Assembly: GCA_947631375.1 (NCBI GenBank)
Contig: CANRLD010000063.1
Coordinates: 1 to 9,352, forward strand
DNA length: 9,352 bases
Source of the DNA: an uncultured Methylophaga sp.
GTDB taxonomy: Bacteria; Pseudomonadota; Gammaproteobacteria; Nitrosococcales; Methylophagaceae
Reading direction: 5' to 3'
The first letter of the stretch is position 1; each line of letters starts with the position of its first letter. The notes under the pieces were generated by a model. It was not told where the DNA came from and made no database searches. It saw nothing but the letters and a program-made list of their open reading frames with translations. Below are positions 1-5,931 of the stretch, piece by piece. The position numbers and the translations under genes are program-made.

Positions 1-2
1 TG

Positions 3-1067
3 TTCAACTACGCCACGGAGGGGCTTGTCAGCCCATTGCTGGGCATGATTATTGGTATTTTTGTTGTGGTGGTTTATGTTGCTTTGGGGGGAATGCGTTC
101 GGTCATCACTGCCAATATCATCCAGGGCTTATATATGATGATTGTGGGTACGCTGGTGTTGTTATGGGTCATACATACACAGCTTGGCGGTATCGAAGTA
201 GCGATGGAGCGGATCCTGCAACAAAGCCCTGAAGCCCTTACTTTCCCCGGTCCGGGTTGGGAGATGTCGCCAAATTACTGGATGGCTATCGTGATTACCA
301 GTGGCTTGGGCGGTTTTATGTGGCCGTGGGTTTATAACAAACTTTTTGCCGCGGATAGTCTCCGTACCATAAAGCAATCCGTATTGTTTGCACCCACCCT
401 GGGAACTTTGTCATTTGGGGTGCTGATTTTGCTGGCAATGGCATTACACCCTTTACCTTTCGCCCAGCAAAATCCGCAGGAAGCGTTATTCTGGATCCAT
501 AGCCAGGCAGGCGTGTGGCCGTTAAGCTTTTTTGCAGTGCTGGTGATGGCTGCCTCTCTGGGTACGGTAAGCAGTATTTTAAATGCGATGTCGACAGCAA
601 TTTCAAGTGATTTAGCACAAGTTATGAATCGTAAGATCAGCGAGAAAACGGCGTTGCAGATTGCCCGCTGGTCGGTCGTCGTCATGAGCATAGGTGCACT
701 GATTGGCGCCTATATTCGTGAAGGGCAACTGGTGTTTCTTGCTTTGATGACTTATCAGGGCATGATCGTGTTATCCCCCGTTGTCCTGTTAGGCCTATAT
801 TGGCGGCGGGCAAATAAATTTGGTGCGGTCAGCGGGTTTTTAGCCGGTATGCTGGTGTCTTTCGGCTTGACCATTATTGATCCCGCATTTATCCAGAATT
901 ATGGCTGGACCCCAGGTGTCTACGGCTTTTTGACTACGTTGAGTATTATGCTGGTTGCTGGATATTGTCGACCGGTCGAATCGCATGTGAACAAATTATG
1001 GGACGATATTGCCAAGGCAAAAGCCAGCAATCCAAAAGCCAAACTGAAAACCAGCACTGCGGTCTAA
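3..1067 (+). CDS. Sodium:solute symporter family transporter, 3' part (5' end outside window)
   Basis: This is the C-terminal 354 residues of an integral inner-membrane Na+-coupled symporter of the SSS family (the PutP/PanF/vSGLT type). The frame is open from the first bases of the window, so the true start lies upstream; the TTG at 36 is not a credible start. About nine hydrophobic segments can be read, separated by short polar loops, and the protein ends in a Lys/Ala-rich cytoplasmic-looking tail. The segment near nt 550-610 (GTVSSILNAMSTAISSDL) matches the Ser/Thr-rich TM8 of the family, whose hydroxyl residues help form the second Na+ site. GGMRSVITANIIQG near the start also fits the family. 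The substrate cannot be told; SSS members carry proline, pantothenate, sugars, acetate and others. The stop overlaps the start of the next gene (TAATG), so the two are probably co-translated. Confidence 0.93.
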   Translation, partial: FNYATEGLVSPLLGMIIGIFVVVVYVALGGMRSVITANIIQGLYMMIVGTLVLLWVIHTQLGGIEVAMERILQQSPEALTFPGPGWEMSPNYWMAIVITSGLGGFMWPWVYNKLFAADSLRTIKQSVLFAPTLGTLSFGVLILLAMALHPLPFAQQNPQEALFWIHSQAGVWPLSFFAVLVMAASLGTVSSILNAMSTAISSDLAQVMNRKISEKTALQIARWSVVVMSIGALIGAYIREGQLVFLALMTYQGMIVLSPVVLLGLYWRRANKFGAVSGFLAGMLVSFGLTIIDPAFIQNYGWTPGVYGFLTTLSIMLVAGYCRPVESHVNKLWDDIAKAKASNPKAKLKTSTAV

Positions 1068-1789
1068 TGCGGCGAATATTGGTGTTACTGCTGGTCAGTT
1101 TTATCAGCAGTAACACGCTGTCTATTGCTGCCGAGCCTGCACTGTCTGCTGGCAAGGTGGTGTTGTTGCATGGTCTGGCACGCACCGCCAGCTCGATGGT
1201 ATCACTGGAGCAGCAGCTCAATAACGCCGGTTACACGGTGTGTAATATTGACTATCCCTCGCGTAAATACCGTATTGAAACCCTGGCAAAAACGTTTGTA
1301 CTGCCCGCGATAAAAAATTGCTTTACCGAACCGTCCGGCAGCGTACATTTTGTAACGCATTCGCTGGGCGGTATTATCGTTCGCCAGCTGGCCGCTGAAG
1401 CAAGTGATGTCAATATTGGCCGGGTAGTGATGTTATCGCCACCCAACCAAGGTAGCGAAGTGGTAGATAAGCTTGGTAACTGGGGGCTGTTTTCCTGGAT
1501 AAACGGGCCGGCGGGGCGTCAACTTGGTACCGCTCAGGACGCTTTACCTAATCAACTGGGACCGGCGACTTTTGAACTGGGCATTATTACGGGGAACCGC
1601 TCGATAAACTGGATTTTATCTTCGCTGCTCCCCGGCCCGGATGATGGCAAGGTCGCTATTGATAACGCCAAGCTGCAAGGAATGCAGGATTTTCTGCTAG
1701 TTGAGCAAACGCATCCGTTTATTATGAGTAGCAGGCAGGTGCAACAGCAGGCGATACATTTTCTGCAATATGGGCAATTTCAGCAGTAA
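1067..1789 (+). CDS. Exported alpha/beta hydrolase (lipase/esterase-like)
   Basis: A 240-residue serine hydrolase predicted to act in the periplasm or outside the cell. The frame is open further upstream, but the ATG at 1067 is chosen because it overlaps the symporter stop (TAATG) and begins a clean signal peptide (MRRILVLLLVSFISSNTLSIAA, cleavage near residue 22). Key elements are: an oxyanion-hole strand VVLLHGLAR (His35-Gly36); the nucleophile elbow VTHSLGG with Ser99, where Thr replaces the first Gly of GxSxG, as in many lipases with THSxGG; an acid in GPDDGKVA (Asp192 or Asp193); and the catalytic His216 in THPFIM. Order and spacing fit an alpha/beta hydrolase triad. The substrate is unknown; esters, lipids or thioesters are possible. 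Coupling to a symporter raises the idea that a hydrolysis product is imported, but this is inference only. Confidence 0.88.
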   Translation: MRRILVLLLVSFISSNTLSIAAEPALSAGKVVLLHGLARTASSMVSLEQQLNNAGYTVCNIDYPSRKYRIETLAKTFVLPAIKNCFTEPSGSVHFVTHSLGGIIVRQLAAEASDVNIGRVVMLSPPNQGSEVVDKLGNWGLFSWINGPAGRQLGTAQDALPNQLGPATFELGIITGNRSINWILSSLLPGPDDGKVAIDNAKLQGMQDFLLVEQTHPFIMSSRQVQQQAIHFLQYGQFQQ

Positions 1790-1805
1790 CAGCGACAGCC
1801 AAATT

Positions 1806-1829
1806 GCACGGCAGGCAAATATCCCGTGC
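1806..1829 (+). terminator. Weak hairpin after the hydrolase gene
   Basis: GCACGG (1806-1811) and CCGTGC (1824-1829) form a 6-bp stem with a 12-nt loop, 16 bases after the hydrolase stop. The following bases are T-rich (TATTTAG) but lack a proper T run. It may attenuate read-through into the next gene. Confidence 0.25.
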
Positions 1830-1910
1830 TATTTAGTCAAAATGCTGTTTAACGGGGCGGGCTTTCTTCGTAGAGTAGAGGTGTGTATCGCTACATATAT
1901 GGAGAAAACT

Positions 1911-2441
1911 ATGTTACGCATGAAGTCGATTATTATCAGCGGACTGTTATTGATGATTAGTCCCGCCATGGTATTGGCTGAAGAGTCGATTGAAAAGCAC
2001 CACTACAACACACTGGTGCTGGATATTAAAGTCACCGGCGATAATACGGTGACGGGCGATGACGCTGAAAATGCGACTAAAGTAGCCAAGTTCAGTGAAC
2101 ATCTGCGTGATGAATTACAGCAAAAAACCCGCTTTAACATCATCAAGGATGCTGCCTCGCTGGACAAACTGGCTGCTGCCAGTGAAACCATGGACTTGCA
2201 TAATTGCAATGGTTGCGAAGGGAGCATTGCCGAAGAGCTGAACGCCGAGCTGGTGATTATGCCAACCATTTTTCGTATGAGCCGGTTAATTGCTGCATTA
2301 CACCTTGAGTTTAAGGATGTCGACAGTGGCAAGTTAATTAAACGGCAGGTTTATGACTTTCGTGGCAGTACTGATCAAGCTTGGGAGCGGGTGCTGCGCT
2401 CTGCTGTCCGTGACTTAGCAGACTGGGATAAAAATAATTAA
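1911..2441 (+). CDS. Exported DUF2380/DUF3280-like protein with CxxC motif
   Basis: A 176-residue secreted protein of unknown function. The ATG at 1911 is chosen because GGAG (1901-1904) lies six bases upstream and it opens a signal peptide ending near VLA|EES (residue 23). In-frame ATGs at 1899 and 1920 are alternatives. The mature part resembles the DUF2380/DUF3280 family as I remember it: an N-terminal strand NTLVLDIKV, a helix FSEHLRDELQQ, a conserved cysteine pair CNGC (Cys99, Cys102), a hydrophobic strand ELVIMPTIFRMSRL, and the family-like ending KDVDSGKLI...DFRGSTDQAWERVLR. That family shares the general fold logic of periplasmic proteins that mix a short strand/helix core with DxxTG and DFRG(N/S)TD motifs, but no activity is established. 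The CxxC could bind metal or be a disulfide. It lies 121 bp after the hydrolase, so it probably has its own promoter. Confidence 0.8.
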   Translation: MLRMKSIIISGLLLMISPAMVLAEESIEKHHYNTLVLDIKVTGDNTVTGDDAENATKVAKFSEHLRDELQQKTRFNIIKDAASLDKLAAASETMDLHNCNGCEGSIAEELNAELVIMPTIFRMSRLIAALHLEFKDVDSGKLIKRQVYDFRGSTDQAWERVLRSAVRDLADWDKNN

Positions 2442-2450
2442 GGTTTTACC

Positions 2451-2503
2451 AGACAGGCCGCTTTGGTTTTCCGGGATACATCGGATAAAAAGCGCGCCTG
2501 TCT
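2451..2503 (+). terminator. Long imperfect hairpin, probable transcription end after the DUF2380-like gene
   Basis: AGACAGGC (2451-2458) pairs perfectly with GCCTGTCT (2496-2503). Inside it CGCTTT (2459-2464) pairs with AAAGCG (2489-2494), leaving one bulged C at 2495. A further short TCCG/CGGA pairing is possible near the tip. It starts 10 bases after the stop codon and is followed by GCATGTTTTC, so the T run is offset. It could terminate transcription or stabilise a 3' end. Confidence 0.5.
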
Positions 2504-2510
2504 GCATGTT

Positions 2511-2539
2511 TTCATTATGGCTTGACGCAAAATTACAAT
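2511..2539 (+). promoter_or_regulatory. Candidate promoter for the CMD-cupin-AraC operon
   Basis: TACAAT at 2534-2539 is a good -10 box. A weak -35 (TTCATT) lies 17 bases upstream. A TTGACG is also present at 2522-2527 but is too close to pair with this -10 at normal spacing. The position is consistent with a start of transcription about 50 bases before the first gene of the operon. The weak -35 would suit activator dependence, for example by the AraC-type regulator encoded in the same operon. Confidence 0.35.
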
Positions 2540-2596
2540 TATCCGCTGCCCTTTTCCCGGAAAATTCATTCCAGTTATTACCTGACATTGGAGTGA

Positions 2597-3064
2597 ATGA
2601 TGCAACAAAGAATCACCCCGTCCAGCACCTATGGACTGTTTCCCGCCTTACCGAAAGCGCTTACATCAATTGCAGATGCTGTTGATAAAACCGGCTTGGA
2701 CAAACGCTTAATTTGTCTTCTGGAGATTCGTGCTTCCCAGATAAATGGCTGCGGCTATTGTCTGAATATGTATTATCAACATGCGCGTGAGCTGGGCGAG
2801 CAGCAACAGCGGCTTGATGTGCTTTCTGCCTGGCGCGAAGTGCCGTGGTTCAATGAGCAGGAAACAGCCGCACTTCATCTGTGTGAATTGCTGACCGAAT
2901 TACCTTCAAGCCATGTTACTGATGCGGACTTTGCCAGATTAATGCAGCATTTCAGTGAAACAGAAATCATTGCCCTGGTGGCCACCATATTAAAGATCAA
3001 TAGCTGGAACCGGGTCGTGGCAACATTGCATTTTATTCCCGAGCGCAACGAGCCGATAGCGTAA
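2597..3064 (+). CDS. Carboxymuconolactone decarboxylase / AhpD-like family protein
   Basis: A 155-residue all-helical cytoplasmic protein of the CMD/AhpD family, whose members are usually peroxidases working through a redox-active CxxC, or decarboxylases lacking it. The core LLEIRASQINGCGYC carries the conserved Glu43 and the Cys52-x-x-Cys55 pair. In AhpD-type enzymes a His sits four residues after the second Cys (CxxCxxxH). Here that position is Tyr59 (CLNMYYQHA), with a His three residues later at 62, so proton relay may differ. The rest (WREVPWFNEQETAALHLCE) is the typical second half of the family. ATGATG at 2597/2600 offers two starts; GGAG at 2590-2593 is better spaced for 2600. It is the first gene of a three-gene operon with a cupin and an AraC-type regulator. 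Peroxide or electrophile detoxification is the likely theme; the substrate is unknown. Confidence 0.9.
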   Translation: MMQQRITPSSTYGLFPALPKALTSIADAVDKTGLDKRLICLLEIRASQINGCGYCLNMYYQHARELGEQQQRLDVLSAWREVPWFNEQETAALHLCELLTELPSSHVTDADFARLMQHFSETEIIALVATILKINSWNRVVATLHFIPERNEPIA

Positions 3065-3087
3065 ACAATCGCATAGAGAGAGTTGAT

Positions 3088-3492
3088 ATGAAAAAGACAA
3101 ACGTTTTTTCAGTGTTACTGCTGGGACTCAGTGTACTGGCAGTGAATCCTGCCAAAAGTTATGTCACTGACATAACATCTTTGCTCAGCCAGCATATCAA
3201 TGCACCCTTTAACGAAGAGGTGGAGATGATAAAAGTCCGCTATGCGCCAGGCGAGTCATCTGCACCACATCGACATAATGCCCATACATTGGTTTATATG
3301 CTTGAAGGGGAAGTTGAGATGCAGGTCAAGGGTGGTGAACTGGTCAGATTAGTGGCCGGGGATACCTTTTACGAATCGCCTGAAGACATTCATTTGGTGT
3401 CACGTAATGCCAGCACGAATAACGATGCAGTGTTTCTGGTCGTTTTTGTAAAGTCACAGGGCGCTGCGACATTAGTTCCTCATACGGATTAA
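3088..3492 (+). CDS. Exported small cupin-domain protein
   Basis: A 134-residue single-domain cupin with an N-terminal signal peptide (MKKTNVFSVLLLGLSVLA..., cleavage near AKS|Y, residue 24), so probably periplasmic. Cupin motif 1 reads G55-x5-H61-x-H63, followed by Thr67 where the usual metal-binding Glu would stand, then Gly74. Motif 2 reads GDTFYESPEDIH with His102 and then Asn107. Three His ligands (61, 63, 102) are thus retained and could hold a metal, while the missing Glu is common in this 'HRHNAHT' group. A GAGAGA-type ribosome site precedes the ATG. The gene follows the CMD-like gene by 23 bases and precedes the regulator by 9 bases. The reaction is unknown; such small exported cupins often appear with AhpD-like proteins. 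Confidence 0.9.
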   Translation: MKKTNVFSVLLLGLSVLAVNPAKSYVTDITSLLSQHINAPFNEEVEMIKVRYAPGESSAPHRHNAHTLVYMLEGEVEMQVKGGELVRLVAGDTFYESPEDIHLVSRNASTNNDAVFLVVFVKSQGAATLVPHTD

Positions 3493-3501
3493 CTTGATAG
3501 T

Positions 3502-4350
3502 ATGCAGGGAATGAAAACAGACGCCAGACAATCTATTGAGGGTATTCAAGAGCTGCTGCACCTTGGTTTTCGCCGGGTGTTGCCAAACCCGCGGCTTGCG
3601 CCCTGGGTGGAATGTTTTTGGTCTGCCAAATCCTTTCTTGCCCGGGGTTATCAGGAACGGTTATATCCTGATGGCGGCAGCAGTTTGCTGTTTCATTTCA
3701 AAGGTACGGAACAAGGATGCTGGTTTAATGCTCTGCAAACATTTATTCCAGCCAGTTTCGAGGGCAAGATTGATAGTTTTGGCATCCGTTTCAAACCCGG
3801 CGGGGCAAGTGCGCTGTTGGGTTTGGCAATGAATGATCTGACTTTGCATGTGGTTAATGGACAGGAGTTAACCTTGCAGACGGTTGCGCCGCTTTATCAG
3901 GAGCTCGCACATGGCAGTTTTCAGCAGCGTGTGCGATTGGCAGAAAACTGGCTGTTGCAGCAGTGTCTTGTGCAAGACGCCGTTCCTGGTCCAGTGCAAT
4001 ACCTGAATAACAAGCTGGTCATGTCAGATGTTGTGCTTACCGATGCTTTAAAAGATATGGGGCTAGCGCGGCGGCGGGCGGAGCGCCTGTTCAGGCAGCA
4101 AGTGGGTATGGCGCCAAATCAGTTAAAAATGCTGCTTAGAATCAAGAAAGCCCGCTATCAGCTTAAGCTCAATCCTGATCAGTTATTAGTCGATACCGCA
4201 TTGCACAGTGGCTATTTTGATCAAGCCCATTTCAATCATCATTTCAGGAATATCACCGGCTATACGCCGGGAGAATATAAGCGTAAACAACAACTGCGCC
4301 TGGCCAATCAACAGATGATTGTTGATTCCAGCCAAAGCGCGAGTAAATAA
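3502..4350 (+). CDS. AraC-family transcriptional regulator with DUF6597-type N-terminal domain
   Basis: A 282-residue DNA-binding regulator. The N-terminal half (about residues 20-150; RRVLPNPRLAPWVECFWS, YPDGGSSLLFHF, FGIRFKPGGA) matches the ligand-sensing domain called DUF6597 in many AraC proteins. The C-terminal third (about 170-265) holds the two helix-turn-helix motifs, ending in the family signature GYFDQAHFNHHFRNITGYTP. It begins 9 bases after the cupin stop, so it is in the same operon and probably controls it; autoregulation is inferred. Neither ATG 3502 nor ATG 3511 has a good Shine-Dalgarno, suggesting translational coupling. The inducer is unknown but is likely to be what the CMD-like enzyme and the cupin act on. 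Confidence 0.92.
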   Translation: MQGMKTDARQSIEGIQELLHLGFRRVLPNPRLAPWVECFWSAKSFLARGYQERLYPDGGSSLLFHFKGTEQGCWFNALQTFIPASFEGKIDSFGIRFKPGGASALLGLAMNDLTLHVVNGQELTLQTVAPLYQELAHGSFQQRVRLAENWLLQQCLVQDAVPGPVQYLNNKLVMSDVVLTDALKDMGLARRRAERLFRQQVGMAPNQLKMLLRIKKARYQLKLNPDQLLVDTALHSGYFDQAHFNHHFRNITGYTPGEYKRKQQLRLANQQMIVDSSQSASK

Positions 4351-4355
4351 AGAGA

Positions 4356-4394
4356 AGCTGGCAGCATCAGGATAAAACGTTTTGTTGCTGAGCT
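4356..4394. terminator. Hairpin between convergent genes
   Basis: CAGCA (4362-4366) pairs with TGCTG (4386-4390), flanked by AGCT (4356-4359) and AGCT (4391-4394). The loop contains the 10-bp palindrome AAAACGTTTT (4374-4383). It lies between the ends of the AraC gene (+) and the isomerase gene (-). It lacks a clear T run on either strand, so it is at best a weak two-way terminator. Confidence 0.35.
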
Positions 4395-4397
4395 GGA

Positions 4398-4742
4398 TCA
4401 ATAAACCACTTGCTTAACGTAGCTTGCCGAGTCCATGTCAACGGTTTCAATGGTGATCGTTACTGCCGAAAGCTTAATGCTTGCTAAATGGTTCAATACC
4501 AGTGACGACAAGTGCTTTTTTTGTTCGACGGTGCGACCCGCATGTAGTCGAATGGTTACGTGGATGAAGTCTGCTTGTGCTGATCCCGATTGAAAATGTG
4601 CATAAGTCAGCGCCCGGGTTTTGATATGGGTGACATCAAATAACGCTGAGGCAACCGCCGCCTGATGAACAGTTTCCACCAGTACAGATGGCGAGACCTG
4701 GGATTCCAGCGTCCGGGAATATTCAATAATACAATGTGGCAA
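4398..4742 (-). CDS. 5-carboxymethyl-2-hydroxymuconate isomerase-like tautomerase (TTG start)
   Basis: A 114-residue member of the CHMI branch of the tautomerase superfamily. HpaF of the homoprotocatechuate pathway isomerises 5-carboxymethyl-2-hydroxymuconate using its N-terminal proline as the base. The protein begins M-PHCIIEYS, matching the family start (PHxxxEYS), so Pro becomes residue 1 after Met removal. The start codon is TTG at 4742-4740. It must be the start, because it directly precedes the catalytic Pro codon and AAGGGG (4754-4749) sits six bases upstream. Arg in IKTRALTY and the downstream strand FIHVTIRLHAGRTVEQKK fit the family. Length is slightly under the usual 120-130. The ribosome site overlaps the stop of the preceding - strand gene, so translation is probably coupled. 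No other homoprotocatechuate genes are nearby, so the real substrate may differ. Confidence 0.88.
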   Translation of the reverse strand: MPHCIIEYSRTLESQVSPSVLVETVHQAAVASALFDVTHIKTRALTYAHFQSGSAQADFIHVTIRLHAGRTVEQKKHLSSLVLNHLASIKLSAVTITIETVDMDSASYVKQVVY

Positions 4743-4752
4743 TGCCAGCCCC

Positions 4753-5085
4753 TTATGTCAGTAACAGATAGCCGCAAACCGCCAGCGATACGGCTGACAT
4801 TGCCAGTGAGATAAACAACAGCGTTCGATAGGTGGCGATGCGTTTGTTAGCGTGTTCTGCTGCCGCCTCAAGACCGTTGATTGCCTGTTGCATGTTTTCT
4901 GCCAGCAGGTGAACAGCCTTGGCATTCTGGGTGGCGGCCTGCTGCAATTCCTCAATTTGCTGTGCAATCACAGGATCGGTTTTGATTGTTTCCGGTTTGG
5001 CAGTAAATGCCGGAATCGCATATGCCGCGACTTGCGCAACGTAAGGAGCGACTGCCTTGAGAATGGGAATAAACTGAATTGCCAT
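4753..5085 (-). CDS. Small hypothetical membrane protein with central helix
   Basis: A 110-residue protein that I do not recognise at family level. Residues 3-27 are hydrophobic (IQFIPILKAVAPYVAQVAAY...) and could be an amphipathic or signal-anchor helix. Residues 37-84 are Gln/Ala/Glu-rich and should form a long helix or coiled coil (QQIEELQQAATQNAKAVHLL). Residues 88-109 form a clear C-terminal membrane segment (LLFISLAMSAVSLAVCGYLL). The layout suggests a tail-anchored scaffold or assembly protein in the inner membrane. The start ATG has only a weak GGAC upstream. It lies 10 bases before the isomerase gene and contributes its stop region to that gene's ribosome site, so the pair is one transcript. 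Confidence 0.75.
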   Translation of the reverse strand: MAIQFIPILKAVAPYVAQVAAYAIPAFTAKPETIKTDPVIAQQIEELQQAATQNAKAVHLLAENMQQAINGLEAAAEHANKRIATYRTLLFISLAMSAVSLAVCGYLLLT

Positions 5086-5353
5086 AAAGTCGTCCGGTTA
5101 GTGTGTAAGAAAAGTCTGATATAACGCTGAAAAACACGAGTAGCCAAACAAGACTATCATTATGCTTGGTAAAATGAAGCGGATGCTTGGCTGAAAAACA
5201 GTTGCTTCGACAGCCAAGCGTAGCGAATTACGTCATAATAGCCGATTGTTGATTACCTGCTTAACCAGATTGTCGGATCGATTCATCGAACTGCAATGAC
5301 AGGCAACCCGCTATATCAACAAATCACTAGCCGATCTCAACGAAGGAGACATC
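5086..5353. promoter_or_regulatory. Divergent intergenic region with repeated GCTTGG half-sites and a stem
   Basis: This 268-bp region lies between the - strand membrane-protein gene and the + strand ACT operon and must hold promoters for both. It contains ATGCTTGG at 5162-5169 and again at 5183-5190 (21 bp apart), and the inverse copy CAGCCAAGC at 5211-5219. GCTTGGCTG (5185-5193) and CAGCCAAGC (5211-5219) can form a 9-bp stem, extended to 11 by A-T and T-G pairs, with a 17-nt loop. I see no convincing -35/-10 pair and no gene. Confidence 0.5.
5343..5348 (+). promoter_or_regulatory. Strong ribosome binding site that fixes a GTG start
   Basis: AAGGAG lies five bases before the GTG at 5354, which makes GTG the start of the double-ACT gene. 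No in-frame ATG close by competes with it. Confidence 0.8.
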
Positions 5354-5920
5354 GTGAACAAGGTATTAATCTCTGTCCTTGGAAATGACCAGCCCGGTAT
5401 TATGGCCGCTGTTGCAACTGTTATCACAGAGCATGGCGGTAATATTGAAAACTTGAGTCAGACGCTGCTGAAATCAGTGTTCGGCGCATTATTACTGGTA
5501 TCCATACCCCAAGATGCACAACGCGAACAATTACATCAGGCATTACAGCAAGTCGGACAGAAAATGCGTTTAGCCATTCACCTTGATATCTGGGATCAGC
5601 AGCTTCCGCCCTGGCAAGAAAATCCACCTGAAGTGCAGCCCTATATTTTGACGGTTATCGGGCCAGATCGCCGTGGGCTTGTCGCTGAAATTGCCACGCA
5701 ACTGGCGCACCACGGAGTAAACATCACTCAGGTTCAGGCTATTTTTAAAGGCGGTAATAAGCCGATGGATAACTTGATGGTATTCGAAGTTGATGTACCG
5801 CGTGAAACCGTTATGCAGGAACTGCGTGATGATTTGCAACAAGTCGCCGAACGGCTTGATATTGAAATCGATACGCAGCACCGGAAAATTTTCGAATCCG
5901 TGAGCAACATCAGCAACTAA
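5354..5920 (+). CDS. Double ACT-domain protein, GcvR/UPF0237-like
   Basis: A 188-residue cytoplasmic protein made of two ACT domains, the small ligand-binding folds that sense amino acids. ACT1 spans about residues 3-78, with the ligand-loop motif VLGNDQPGIMA (Gly10-Gly15) and NIENLSQTLLKSVFGALLLV. ACT2 spans about 96-172, with VIGPDRRGLVAEIA and NITQVQ. The length and layout equal those of E. coli GcvR, which binds glycine and the activator GcvA. However, ACT1 also reads like the single-ACT UPF0237 proteins (NI-x-x-(I/L)SQT, then a hydrophobic strand). The start is GTG with AAGGAG upstream. A UPF0210 gene follows after 11 bases, an arrangement seen in many bacteria and archaea, so I think it is the partner of that protein rather than a dedicated glycine-cleavage repressor. 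Its ligand is unknown. Confidence 0.87.
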   Translation: MNKVLISVLGNDQPGIMAAVATVITEHGGNIENLSQTLLKSVFGALLLVSIPQDAQREQLHQALQQVGQKMRLAIHLDIWDQQLPPWQENPPEVQPYILTVIGPDRRGLVAEIATQLAHHGVNITQVQAIFKGGNKPMDNLMVFEVDVPRETVMQELRDDLQQVAERLDIEIDTQHRKIFESVSNISN

Positions 5921-5931
5921 GGAAAAACACT

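Noticed and set aside
965..1066. Upstream extension of the hydrolase frame to a start at 965
   Set aside because: It overlaps the symporter coding region, has no signal-peptide logic, and the TAATG start at 1067 opens a proper signal peptide.
1770..1910. N-terminal extension of the DUF2380-like frame
   Set aside because: The extension is not signal-peptide-like and overlaps the hydrolase end; ATG 1911 has a spaced GGAG and a clean signal peptide.
4374..4383. AAAACGTTTT palindrome as a regulator site
   Set aside because: It lies between two converging gene ends inside a hairpin loop, so an operator role is unlikely.
5185..5219. Glycine riboswitch upstream of the ACT gene
   Set aside because: Only a single stem with a 17-nt loop is visible; the tandem aptamer layout and conserved bases of a glycine riboswitch are absent.
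5354..5920. Calling the double-ACT protein gcvR
   Set aside because: The layout fits GcvR, but the adjacent UPF0210 gene and UPF0237-like ACT1 make orthology doubtful, so no symbol was given.
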